Part shown: positions 5,688 to 12,633 of the stretch, one piece after another
Layout of the letters: each line of letters opens with the position of its first letter
How positions within the stretch are numbered: the first letter of the stretch is position 1
Assembly: GCA_904502005.1 (NCBI GenBank)
Contig: CAJGDC010000052.1
Coordinates: forward strand, 1 to 12,633
Direction of reading: 5' to 3'
Length of the DNA: 12,633 nt
Origin: an uncultured Alistipes sp.
GTDB taxonomy: Bacteria; Bacteroidota; Bacteroidia; Bacteroidales; Rikenellaceae
Translations under genes and position numbers: made by a program
The notes under the pieces: model-generated
Told to the model about the DNA's origin: nothing
What the model saw: the letters and a program-made list of their open reading frames with translations, nothing else
The model's database searches: none

Positions 5688-7772
5688 TTAACGTGACAAT
5701 TTAAGAATGAAGTATGGGGTCATCTCACGATACTTTGCATTTTGGAAGGTACGCTTGCCCTGCTTGGTTATCTCACCCTTAACAGTACCGACGATATTCA
5801 TCTGCCAATGAGGAAGGTTACGCTTCTCTCTATACCTCTCTAACATTGTCTCGTTCACCTTTAGGTATATTACCTTCTCCCTCTCGCCAGGCTGTAGAGA
5901 GATTGGTTCAAGGGTAAAGAGCCTATTTTTAATACCTAGAACAAGCTCTACAGGGTCATTAAAGCCCTCATCTCTATCAATAGTAATCTTTATAGGAATA
6001 GCCGCCTGACCAAACTTAAACACCACATCCTGCTCAACATCAAAATCTACAGACAAGCGGTATGGTGATGGTTTTACAACATCAAGAGCCAGCTCTGATG
6101 CCTGAATATGGTGTGTATAGTAGAATGCCTGCATCATATTATCTACTGGCACCACATCAGCAGTCTGACGCGTACCGGCTGCAGGATACTCAAGCTTAAC
6201 CTCAATAGGGAAACGATGTTGCTCAGCATCTTTAGGTGCGGTAATAGAGACGTTCCACTTTTTGCCAGCGCGAAGTTTTAACGTACTGGTTGTAAATCCC
6301 TTAGGCAGATTCTCCACAACCAAATTTGCAGGACGCTTAACCTTACCATCAATATCCACGCGGAAGGTCGATGTACCACCTGCCGGAATGGTAATATTTG
6401 CAGGCGAAACAAAGGCATTAAAAGCCGGCATCTGACGATGACGCCAAAGCAGATAGTGGTAATCCTTACCGTAACCCTGGTACAAATCCTCCACCTCAAG
6501 AATCAGCACTCCGTTGCGCTTAGGGGTATATTTCAGCACCGGATCGGCATGGAATGTCATCATACCCTGCATTGGGTCCTCAGTGTCATCCTTCTTTGCC
6601 ACAACCCTGCCAGAGCTATCTTTCAGGCGCATCACAGCGTCAATTCGTGAACCGTTTCTTCGACCTATAAGTTCAATGATTATCTGCTCCTGCATCTGGC
6701 CGTAGATCTTATATCGTTTAATCTTTGCCGATGATGTTAATGAGTCCGTAATTGCACACTCAACGTTGAGCATCGCCCCCTCATTAGGAAATTGAGTGAG
6801 CTTTACCGCTTTCGGCAGAGCGTAGAAAGAGACCGCATCGGATGTTCCAATTTTATTTGTATAGGTCAGCGAATGATAGCCCGCCTTTTTCACCTTTACC
6901 TTTGCCGATGTAGCGCCGAGATTAACACCCTCAATCTGCTGCTTAACGCTCTTACCAACTGTTCCATAGGCTGGATAACGACCTGTAACAAAAGGTATTA
7001 CACCAAGATGTATGCGGTAATTAAAGTCCTCACGACCACGGTAAATAGCATCGTGGATAATAACTGTATAGTTATCATTTTTAGGCAGCGTAGTGATAAT
7101 CACTGGGTCTACATTGTGGTGGTAGTCGTCTGAATAGGCAATCTCACGCCCCTCAGAATCTACAATTCGCAGCACTGGCTGGAACCATCCAGGCACAGCA
7201 TCTGCAATATATGGCACCATCTGGCGAGCCTTTACTGTAGCAACTATATTCTCGCCCTTCTGCCCTGTAAATGTGAAATGGTCCACACCACCTGGAGTGA
7301 CATATCCGCAGAGTACTGCCGGAAGAGTTGTCACCCTATTTGGATTGCGCTGTGTAGCCTTCTTGTTCTCCACAAAGTTGGGATATGATGCCACCTCAAA
7401 TGGCAACATATTTGACACACCGCTAACGCCCTGCAGACGTAGGTCGTACACTCCACATGGTACATTGCTCGCAATCTTTATGCGCAACTTAACCCTATCG
7501 GCAAGCTGTGGGCTACTTTGGTCGTTGAGCCTGCGGCGCTTGCGCTTTGCCGAGGCACTCTCCTTAACCGGCTCAAGCTCGGCAGTAATGCCCGGATGGC
7601 TAAAGAGCACCTTTGTCGCCTTGTTAATATTGAGTCCACCAGCCTCAATCTCGACAGTTGTGCCGACCTGTCCACCAGATGGATAGAGAAAACCAAGCGA
7701 TAGTTTCTGCGCATATAGTGTTGTTGAGAAAAGGGCGCAGAGTATAATGACTATTATTCTTTTACTTTTCAT
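5688..7772 (-). CDS. Exported PPC/TIG-domain protein (planctomycete-type DUF1501 partner)
   Basis: 694 residues with a Sec signal peptide (about residues 1-21, cleavage after TTLYA). Residues 24-128 form a TIG-like beta domain (FLYPSGGQVGTTVEIEAGG) interrupted by a basic insert, KRKRRR, at 76-81. Residues about 155-258 fit a bacterial pre-peptidase C-terminal (PPC) domain: HFTFTGQKGENIVATV, PVLRIVDSEGREIAYSDD, YTVIIHDAIYRG. A second TIG-like segment (259-300) and a second PPC-like segment (about 340-445: LRLKDSSGR-type strand, LILEVEDLYQGYGKDYHY) follow, then two more beta domains. I see no catalytic triad, so it is probably a binding or scaffolding protein of the periplasm or cell surface. 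It is the last gene of the operon: its ATG overlaps the DUF1501 stop by 11 nt, indicating translational coupling. In Planctomycetes similar proteins sit beside DUF1501 and DUF1549/1553 genes; the function is not established. Confidence 0.85.
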   Translation of the reverse strand: MKSKRIIVIILCALFSTTLYAQKLSLGFLYPSGGQVGTTVEIEAGGLNINKATKVLFSHPGITAELEPVKESASAKRKRRRLNDQSSPQLADRVKLRIKIASNVPCGVYDLRLQGVSGVSNMLPFEVASYPNFVENKKATQRNPNRVTTLPAVLCGYVTPGGVDHFTFTGQKGENIVATVKARQMVPYIADAVPGWFQPVLRIVDSEGREIAYSDDYHHNVDPVIITTLPKNDNYTVIIHDAIYRGREDFNYRIHLGVIPFVTGRYPAYGTVGKSVKQQIEGVNLGATSAKVKVKKAGYHSLTYTNKIGTSDAVSFYALPKAVKLTQFPNEGAMLNVECAITDSLTSSAKIKRYKIYGQMQEQIIIELIGRRNGSRIDAVMRLKDSSGRVVAKKDDTEDPMQGMMTFHADPVLKYTPKRNGVLILEVEDLYQGYGKDYHYLLWRHRQMPAFNAFVSPANITIPAGGTSTFRVDIDGKVKRPANLVVENLPKGFTTSTLKLRAGKKWNVSITAPKDAEQHRFPIEVKLEYPAAGTRQTADVVPVDNMMQAFYYTHHIQASELALDVVKPSPYRLSVDFDVEQDVVFKFGQAAIPIKITIDRDEGFNDPVELVLGIKNRLFTLEPISLQPGEREKVIYLKVNETMLERYREKRNLPHWQMNIVGTVKGEITKQGKRTFQNAKYREMTPYFILKLSR

Positions 7773-9033
7773 TGTCAGGCTTTTTTAGGTCAGTAATCTC
7801 GTAAAGGAGTCCGTGACTCTTCTTATTATCAAGCAACGACGGCAATATCGGCAGCTCTCCCTCAGATACATGCGGCAAGGTGCCGTAAGGGTCAATACCC
7901 ATAAGCATGTAGACAGTACCAATCAAGTCGCACGGAGCAACTGGTCGCTCAGCAACCTTCTCGCCAGTCTTGTCGCTCTTTCCCACAACCTTACCGCCAT
8001 GGAATCCTCCACCTGCAACAAGGTAGCTAAATGCGGCACCAAAGTGTGCACGACCACCATTCCATGGAGCCTCCCAAAGCACCTTTGGCGAACGCCCAAA
8101 CTCGCCACCACAGAGGATAATAGTGCTATCGAGCAGCCCTCGGTTATCAAGGTCAGCAATAAGCGCCGAGAGTGCCCTGTCAAGGTCTGGGAGCATACTG
8201 TTCATCTTCTGGAAGTGCTTCTTGTGGGTATCCCAACCCGTTGTGCGGACATTTACAAATGGCACACCCGCCTCAACAAGCCTTCGTGCCACAAGACACG
8301 ACTGACCAAGACGAGACTTACCATATCTCTGTCTTATAGAGTCGGGTTCATTCTTGAGATTGAAAATCTCACGGCTCTCACCCCATATAAACTCCATATT
8401 TACATCTCGTAGAGAGTCTATTGTAGACTTATCAAACGGCTTGTTCTCAAAATTATCAAGCATCGCCATACGGCTATCCATTCGCTTCTGGTCCACATAC
8501 TTGTTTACAATACCCTCAACCTCATACTGCGCAGACTCAGGCTTGCCTCCAGTATCGAATGACTTGTACTGATTACCCAGAAATCCACCCTCATTAAATC
8601 GACTATTGGCACTTGTTACAGATATATAGCATGGTAAAACACCCTTATAGCTATCTTTTTTCATATACGAAATAACAGCACCAAACGAAGGGTAGACAAC
8701 AGCTCCACCAGAAGTGTCGCCCGTAATCATTGCATAGTGACCCGTCTCGTGGGCATTACTACCGTGGGTAAGGCTACGAACCAACGAGTATTTATCCGCC
8801 ATAGTTGCCAGCAGAGGCAACTTTTCGCCAATCTCAATACCCTCAACATTGGTCTTGCACACCTTACTATAATTGCCATGGTAATTTCTTCCCATCTCAG
8901 GCTTTGGGTCAAAGGTGTCTGTTTGCGCTGGGCCACCATCTAAGTAGACCAAAATCACCGACTTAGCTCTCTGAGCATAACCACTAAAGCAGATGGCTGC
9001 TAGTGCTATCAATGTAATATATAATCTTCTCAT
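7762..9033 (-). CDS. DUF1501 exported protein, alkaline-phosphatase-like fold
   Basis: 423 residues with a signal peptide at about 1-20 (MRRLYITLIALAAICFSGYA). Family hallmarks are clear: YLDGGPAQTDTFDPKP (30-45), HGSNAHETGHY (90-100), GWDTHKKHF (266-274), GGEFGRSP (309-316) and a glycine-rich HFGAAF..LVAGGGFHGG segment from 320. DUF1501 belongs to the alkaline phosphatase/sulfatase superfamily, but its reaction is not known. Members from Planctomycetes, as I recall them, have Ser where this protein has Ala36 (GGPS against GGPA), so a change at or near the catalytic pocket is possible. Planctomycete members usually carry a Tat signal; no twin-arginine motif of Tat type is evident here. Third gene of the operon: 11 nt after the DUF1549/1553 gene, with AAGG 5 nt before ATG, and overlapping the PPC gene by 11 nt. 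Confidence 0.92.
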   Translation of the reverse strand: MRRLYITLIALAAICFSGYAQRAKSVILVYLDGGPAQTDTFDPKPEMGRNYHGNYSKVCKTNVEGIEIGEKLPLLATMADKYSLVRSLTHGSNAHETGHYAMITGDTSGGAVVYPSFGAVISYMKKDSYKGVLPCYISVTSANSRFNEGGFLGNQYKSFDTGGKPESAQYEVEGIVNKYVDQKRMDSRMAMLDNFENKPFDKSTIDSLRDVNMEFIWGESREIFNLKNEPDSIRQRYGKSRLGQSCLVARRLVEAGVPFVNVRTTGWDTHKKHFQKMNSMLPDLDRALSALIADLDNRGLLDSTIILCGGEFGRSPKVLWEAPWNGGRAHFGAAFSYLVAGGGFHGGKVVGKSDKTGEKVAERPVAPCDLIGTVYMLMGIDPYGTLPHVSEGELPILPSLLDNKKSHGLLYEITDLKKPDNEK

Positions 9034-9044
9034 ATCGACCTTAA

Positions 9045-10445
9045 TTAGTGGTTATAAAGAAACTCGTTACTATTCAGCTGCATCCACATAATGTCTATTG
9101 CCACCTCCATCAGTGGAAGCTCATTCTTTACCATATAGTCGCTATACATAGCCACCTCATCAGCAGTTGCTCGGCGTGAAAGCACAAGCAGGGTAATCGA
9201 GTCGGCAAGTTGCTCAATGTTAGCGCTATTTACATATATTCTCTGCAAAATTTGGCTTTTTCTAATTCTACCCTCAAGCTCTGACGAGTTCATCAGATAG
9301 AGCAACTGTCGGGATGTGATGCCGTTATTGCGCTGGCTCTCTAACGAAACATCACGCGACACCTTACCAAAGAGTTCAAGCTCCGACGAAGAGACCGTTG
9401 CATCACCCAAATGTGTAGCCCTTGTTCTTGGCGGATAGAATGTAAATGGCTCAGGCACACGGCTGGTATATGTACTCCATACACCCGTTACCGACGCCAA
9501 CGCATCTACAATGACCTCCGCAGGCAATCTCTGCGGCACAAAATCATCTACAGAGTTAAACTGCTCTGAGAGCAGAATCCTCTTCATAAGTGCCTGCATA
9601 TCATACTTACTGGCAATAAAGTAGTCCGTCAGAGAGTTCAGAAGTTCAGGGTCTGATGGTTTATTCTCTTCGGTCCAATTATCCGGTTCGTGAACAATTC
9701 CACGACCAAAGACCCAGAACCACATTCTATTTGCCATAACCTCGGCAAATCGTCTATTACGACTTGAAGTGAGCCAATCCACATACGGCACGCGCCAATC
9801 GCTATCTGCACGCAACTTGAACATAGTACCATCCTCCAGCTCTATATCCTGATATGGTACTTTTTTATGGATGTCAAGGTAGACAATCTCCTCCTTCCAC
9901 TCCTTTGTAGATTTGAATTTTATCTGTGAGAAGCAGATATTTCCATTGTCATCACACTCTCTATTACCCAAAAAGAGGAGGTTGATGTTATCATAAAAGT
10001 TCCTTGAGCTTCTCTTCTGAAAACCTCTGTAGAAGTTTGCCGCAGGAGCTCGGAAGTTACTACCAGAGCTGAGTAGAAGGCTCCTGACCATCTTATCATA
10101 AGGCACATTATTCATCAGCTGCTCATAAATCCAACGATTATATGCCTGCACTCCGTTAGGCCACAGATTGCTCGGGAACTCGGACTTTATACGCAGAATA
10201 TCACCCCAGCGCATCTGCATATACTTTAGGCCCAACTCACTTTTTATCAGTCGGTCAATAAGTACCTCTCGCTTGTTCGGATTGCTATCCTCAAAAAACT
10301 CCACACACTCTGATGGCGTTGGTAATGCACCCGTAACAGTCAGGTAGGCTCTTCGGAGAAAAATCTCGTCCGAACACCTCTCTGACGCTACTGCCTGCGC
10401 TATTGAGAATAGCATACAGGCGATGAACAACACTACTGTTCTCAT
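9045..10445 (-). CDS. DUF1549/DUF1553 exported protein lacking cytochrome motif
   Basis: 466 residues with a signal peptide at about 1-20 (cleavage near AQAVA-SE). Residues 25-150 match DUF1549 (DEIFLRRAYLTVTGALPTP, then RWGDILRIKSE). Residues about 225-450 match DUF1553 (RRFAEVMANRMWFWVFGRGI, PSDPELLNSLTDYF, QRLPAEVIVDALASVTG, ELFGKVSRD). Planctomycete relatives are 700-1100 residues and usually have an N-terminal cytochrome c domain (PSD1) and an internal CxxCH-type segment after the FLGVR motif. Here FLGNR (158-162) is followed by ECDDNGNICF, with no CxxCH anywhere, so no c-type haem is expected, and the protein is about half-length with the region between the domains shortened. It starts one base after the stop of the chorismatase-like gene. 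The family's biochemical role is undefined. Confidence 0.9.
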   Translation of the reverse strand: MRTVVLFIACMLFSIAQAVASERCSDEIFLRRAYLTVTGALPTPSECVEFFEDSNPNKREVLIDRLIKSELGLKYMQMRWGDILRIKSEFPSNLWPNGVQAYNRWIYEQLMNNVPYDKMVRSLLLSSGSNFRAPAANFYRGFQKRSSRNFYDNINLLFLGNRECDDNGNICFSQIKFKSTKEWKEEIVYLDIHKKVPYQDIELEDGTMFKLRADSDWRVPYVDWLTSSRNRRFAEVMANRMWFWVFGRGIVHEPDNWTEENKPSDPELLNSLTDYFIASKYDMQALMKRILLSEQFNSVDDFVPQRLPAEVIVDALASVTGVWSTYTSRVPEPFTFYPPRTRATHLGDATVSSSELELFGKVSRDVSLESQRNNGITSRQLLYLMNSSELEGRIRKSQILQRIYVNSANIEQLADSITLLVLSRRATADEVAMYSDYMVKNELPLMEVAIDIMWMQLNSNEFLYNH

Positions 10446-10446
10446 A

Positions 10447-11556
10447 TTATTGCGATATTAAAATTCCCTCTATTTCTACAAGTAACTCACTACGGCACAC
10501 ATCGGCAATGCTATATAACACATTAAGGTTTGGAAATGCCTGTTCAACGACATTTTTAACGACTTCGTAGTCCTCAGCATGCTTTATAAATACCTGAAGC
10601 TGAGCATATTTTAGTTCGTACGGACTACAGCCATACCTTGCTAAGTTCTGCTTAGATACCAGGTGGGCGATATTTTCTATTGTCCTTACTGTCTGCTGCT
10701 CGACTGACGAAGCATCAACACTCTGCTCACCACGAATAGCGGCAGTTCCCGAGACAAAACAGCATGCGCCACGACCGGTAACAATAACCTTTGCACGCTC
10801 AAATTTCGGAGTGCTCTTCATCGCACCCGCGGCATTATCAATAAGAACCTTCTCCGAGTAGACATGTGCCGCCACCTGGAGCGGATTATCAATCGGATAG
10901 ATAGCACCACTTGCGCTCTTGAAGGCGATACAACCCACAACAATACCCTCACCCTCAGCGCCTATGCCCGTAGCTGCGGGATAGCCATGTTGCCAGTTGC
11001 CACCACTATAGTATACTGTACGTGCATCATTAAACTCTTGATAGTTCTGCTTGCCATCCCTACAGCCCACGATGCTGCCGATGTAATTCCATTGGCGCAC
11101 AATATCATCGACAGCAAAACCGCAAGCTGATAATATACCATCTAACCGACTAAAGACCTCCAGACTCTGCAACTTAACGCTCTGCGAGAAATCCGATGCA
11201 GCAATGCCCTCGATAAAAAGCAATGACTCCTTACTACCCTCTATTATGCCGTAGCATACTCCATTATCTTCACGAATAGATATTTCAGCGCCCTCTACAG
11301 AGTATACAGCCACAGATAGTCCACCATTTGGCAATAGATATTGAGGAATAAGCGTCACAGGAACTCTTCGACCTAAAACATCAAAGAGCACAGACTTTAA
11401 CTGACCAAGCAGCTGATGATACCCAATCGAATCGCTCGTGCCACAAAAGACAACTCCACAAACACCCTCATGCGGAGTCTCCCCCAACACCTTTTTGATG
11501 TTATCTGAGGTGATTTCGCCCATATTAAGAGTCGCAGAGTAAACTTTCAATCCCAT
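10447..11556 (-). CDS. Chorismatase-like (FkbO/Hyg5-type) RidA-fold protein
   Basis: 369 residues with no signal peptide, so cytoplasmic. The C-terminal 230 or so residues carry motifs I associate with the chorismatase family (chorismate to dihydroxy-cyclohexadienoate, or to 3-/4-hydroxybenzoate, plus pyruvate): WNYIG (156-160), NYQEFNDAR (171-179), YPAATGIGA (192-200), FVSGTAAIRG (267-276) and ADVCRSELLVEIEG (351-364), the last being the RidA/YjgF-type end with its acidic VEIEG. Classical members have SGTASxxGH around 268-277; here it reads GTAAIRGE, so His is absent. Residues 1-120 are a divergent N-terminal half. I use MGLKV at 11556: the frame stays open to an ATG at 11595, but that codon lies upstream of or at the expected transcription start set by the promoter at 11585-11615. 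First gene of the four-gene operon, one base before the DUF1549/1553 gene. No polyketide or aryl-polyene genes are in view. Confidence 0.75.
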   Translation of the reverse strand: MGLKVYSATLNMGEITSDNIKKVLGETPHEGVCGVVFCGTSDSIGYHQLLGQLKSVLFDVLGRRVPVTLIPQYLLPNGGLSVAVYSVEGAEISIREDNGVCYGIIEGSKESLLFIEGIAASDFSQSVKLQSLEVFSRLDGILSACGFAVDDIVRQWNYIGSIVGCRDGKQNYQEFNDARTVYYSGGNWQHGYPAATGIGAEGEGIVVGCIAFKSASGAIYPIDNPLQVAAHVYSEKVLIDNAAGAMKSTPKFERAKVIVTGRGACCFVSGTAAIRGEQSVDASSVEQQTVRTIENIAHLVSKQNLARYGCSPYELKYAQLQVFIKHAEDYEVVKNVVEQAFPNLNVLYSIADVCRSELLVEIEGILISQ

Positions 11557-11584
11557 AGTTTGTCTAATTTGTCTTTTATATAGA

Positions 11585-11615
11585 TAAAGGTACAACCAAA
11601 AAGTTAAATCTCCAA
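11585..11615 (-). promoter_or_regulatory. Promoter of the four-gene operon
   Basis: On the minus strand TTG (11613-11615) and TACCTTTA (11585-11592) are 20 nt apart, a close match to TTG-N19-TAnnTTTG with one mismatch. The predicted start near 11578 leaves a leader of about 20 nt before the ATG at 11556. No other operon promoter is obvious in the tight gene junctions. Confidence 0.6.
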
Positions 11616-11649
11616 ATGATTTTTTATTCTATGTTTGCATATAAATCGC

Positions 11650-11657
11650 TATCTTTA
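11650..11657 (+). promoter_or_regulatory. Possible -7 box for the SDR gene
   Basis: TATCTTTA differs from TAnnTTTG at one base. The only nearby TTG (11635-11637) is just 12 nt upstream, so confidence is low. If used, transcription would start near 11664, making the ATG at 11684 more likely than that at 11666. Confidence 0.35.
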
Positions 11658-11683
11658 CAGAGGAAATGCAAAACAAAGAAGAT

Positions 11684-12322
11684 ATGAGAGTCATTATTAC
11701 AGGAGCGACCGGGTTTGTTGGCGAAGGTATACTTCTCGCCTCTCTTGATAGACCAGAGATTGAAAAGGTGCTGAGCGTAAGCCGTCGCCCCAGTGGCATA
11801 TCTCACCCAAAACTTGAGGAGTATATCGTAGAGGATTTTATGACCCTACCACTCGATGACCCAAAGTTGCAAGGCTATGACGGCTGCTTTTTCTGTGCCG
11901 GAAGGAGTAACATCGGTATGTCACGAGCAGATTATTACCACCTTTCATACCATATTACCATGCACTTTGCTGCGGCTATCGGCGCACAGCCCAACTTTGT
12001 CTTTATATACGTTAGCGGCGCAGGTACAAGCGAACACTCCCGCCAGTTCTGGTCTCAGACCAAGGCAAAAACCGAACGCGAACTTCGCGAAATGCCATTC
12101 AAGGCAGCATATGGTTTTCGCCCTGCGGGCATGAAGCCATATAAAGGTCAAAAGCGACTGCAGGGATGGGGAAAATACCACTGGCTCTTCACTTGGATTC
12201 CAGGATTTTCAAATACTATCGAGCAGGTGGCAAAGGCGATGATAAGTTGTGTACAACATGGCTATAACAAACATATTATCAACGTCAAAGATATTGACAT
12301 TCTGTCAAAATTGTGCGAGTAA
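11684..12322 (+). CDS. NAD(P)-binding atypical short-chain dehydrogenase/epimerase-family protein
   Basis: 212 residues from MRVIITGATGFVGEG, a textbook Rossmann TGxxGxxG motif at residues 7-14. It is followed by an acidic ED at 50-51, CAGRS (71-75) and IYVSGAGTS (108-116). The usual YxxxK catalytic pair is read here as W123-S-Q-T-K127 in FWSQTKAKTERELREMPF; Trp in place of Tyr, with the following TE.EL..LPF and FRPAG.KP, is a pattern I recall from small epimerase-like proteins of uncertain activity, so loss of classical dehydrogenase chemistry is plausible. There is no signal peptide. An alternative ATG at 11666 would add MQNKED; I prefer 11684 because the Rossmann strand begins there and AAAGAAG precedes it. 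Divergent from the chorismatase-like operon; a shared pathway is only speculation. Confidence 0.85.
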   Translation: MRVIITGATGFVGEGILLASLDRPEIEKVLSVSRRPSGISHPKLEEYIVEDFMTLPLDDPKLQGYDGCFFCAGRSNIGMSRADYYHLSYHITMHFAAAIGAQPNFVFIYVSGAGTSEHSRQFWSQTKAKTERELREMPFKAAYGFRPAGMKPYKGQKRLQGWGKYHWLFTWIPGFSNTIEQVAKAMISCVQHGYNKHIINVKDIDILSKLCE

Positions 12323-12390
12323 TTACTGCCGCTAACATTTGCCGATAAGTTTAGTGACAACTGCACCATGCTTCTATTATAGCACTACCG

Positions 12391-12425
12391 AAACCCAAGC
12401 CCCCTTTACAGAAAGGGGGTTTGGG
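12391..12425. repeat. GC-rich palindromic element
   Basis: CCCCCTTT (12400-12407) pairs perfectly with AAAGGGGG (12412-12419) around ACAG. It is flanked by AAACCCAAG on the left and TTTGGGGG on the right, which can extend the pairing. The base composition is unlike the AT-rich surroundings. It may be a dispersed intergenic repeat (REP/MITE-like) rather than a terminator, since no T-run follows on either strand. Confidence 0.6.
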
Positions 12426-12448
12426 GGATAGGTAACATACCATCTGCC

Positions 12449-12490
12449 AACTAAAAAGGGGAGATGAAATTCATCTCCCCTTTTTTAGTT
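12449..12490. terminator. Bidirectional terminator between the SDR gene and tRNA-Gln
   Basis: A near-perfect 42-nt palindrome: AACTAAAAAGGGGAGATGAA (12449-12468) against TTCATCTCCCC-TTTTTT-AGTT, with one extra T on the right. A GC-rich core (GGGGAGATGAA/TTCATCTCCCC) is flanked by A5 and T6 tracts, so it can stop both the plus-strand SDR transcript and the minus-strand tRNA transcript. Its outer arm touches the tRNA discriminator base at 12489. Confidence 0.85.
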
Positions 12491-12559
12491 GGGCTACCAG
12501 GATTCGAACCTAGAATGACAGGACCAGAATCTGTAGTGTTACCATTACACCATAGCCCA
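12489..12559 (-). tRNA. tRNA-Gln (anticodon CTG)
   Basis: 71 nt on the minus strand. The acceptor TGGGCTA pairs with TAGCCCA and the discriminator is A, with no encoded CCA. The D-stem is GTGT/ACAC. The anticodon arm ACAGA-TTCTGGT-CCTGT gives anticodon CTG (reads CAG), with an A-C mismatch at pair 31-39. The T-arm is CTAGG-TTCGAAT-CCTGG. U at position 1 is typical of glutamine tRNAs. Confidence 0.93.
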
Positions 12560-12569
12560 ATTGCGAGTG

Positions 12570-12599
12570 CAAAAGTACAACATTTTTTTTCTTTTGCAA
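12570..12599 (-). promoter_or_regulatory. tRNA-Gln promoter (TTG-N19-TACTTTTG)
   Basis: On the minus strand TTG (12597-12599) and TACTTTTG (12570-12577) are exactly 19 nt apart, a perfect Bacteroidota consensus. The tRNA 5' end lies 10 nt downstream of the -7 box. Confidence 0.85.
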
Positions 12600-12633
12600 A
12601 GTTTTTTCAAAAAAAAGTGCTATTTTTGTTAAA

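Noticed and set aside
7273..8412. Plus-strand frames opposite the DUF1501 and PPC genes (for example 7273-7686 and 7813-8412)
   Set aside because: They lie fully antisense to genes with clear family motifs and have low-complexity, motif-free translations.
10447..11595. Start of the chorismatase-like gene at 11595
   Set aside because: The extra 13 residues (MYLYLYKRQIRQT) overlap the -7 box at 11585-11592, so the codon would not be inside the mRNA; ATG at 11556 fits.

Overview
The window looks like a chromosomal segment of a gut-type Bacteroidota bacterium, most likely order Bacteroidales (Rikenellaceae/Alistipes-like is a guess). The evidence is the promoter style (TTG, 19 nt, TAnnTTTG, seen perfectly in front of both tRNA genes), AT-rich leaders without Shine-Dalgarno sites, BspA-type leucine-rich repeat surface proteins with a fimbrillin-like lipoprotein N-terminus, and tRNA genes without an encoded CCA.

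Layout. Positions 1-1455 hold the 3' part of a BspA-like LRR gene; it stays open to the window edge, so its start lies outside. A 386-nt spacer with a terminator, a conserved hairpin and a Bacteroidota -7 box follows. Next is a two-gene unit: a 47-codon peptide gene (1842-1985) and a fimbrillin/BspA-like lipoprotein (2006-3730). Positions 3731-4256 are a gene-free stretch packed with hairpins and short direct repeats, one of them repeating the element found after the first BspA gene. Then come ndk (minus), tRNA-Leu(CAA) (plus), about 390 nt of very AT-rich DNA with nested inverted repeats, and a small stand-alone AraC-type DNA-binding protein (5286-5660).

The most notable part is a compact minus-strand operon, 11556 down to 5688, with four genes at -11 to +11 nt spacing and one recognisable promoter (11585-11615). 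In transcription order they are a cytoplasmic chorismatase-like (FkbO/Hyg5-type, RidA fold) protein, an exported DUF1549/DUF1553 protein, an exported DUF1501 (alkaline-phosphatase-fold) protein, and a large exported protein with pre-peptidase C-terminal (PPC) and TIG-like domains. The last three correspond to a set best known from Planctomycetes. Here the DUF1549 protein has no haem-binding CxxCH, and the set is joined to a chorismate-utilising-type enzyme. I know of no described function for this combination. A divergent NAD(P)-binding atypical SDR gene (11684-12322) flanks it.

The right end has a GC-rich palindromic repeat, a bidirectional terminator, and tRNA-Gln(CTG) on the minus strand with its own promoter.
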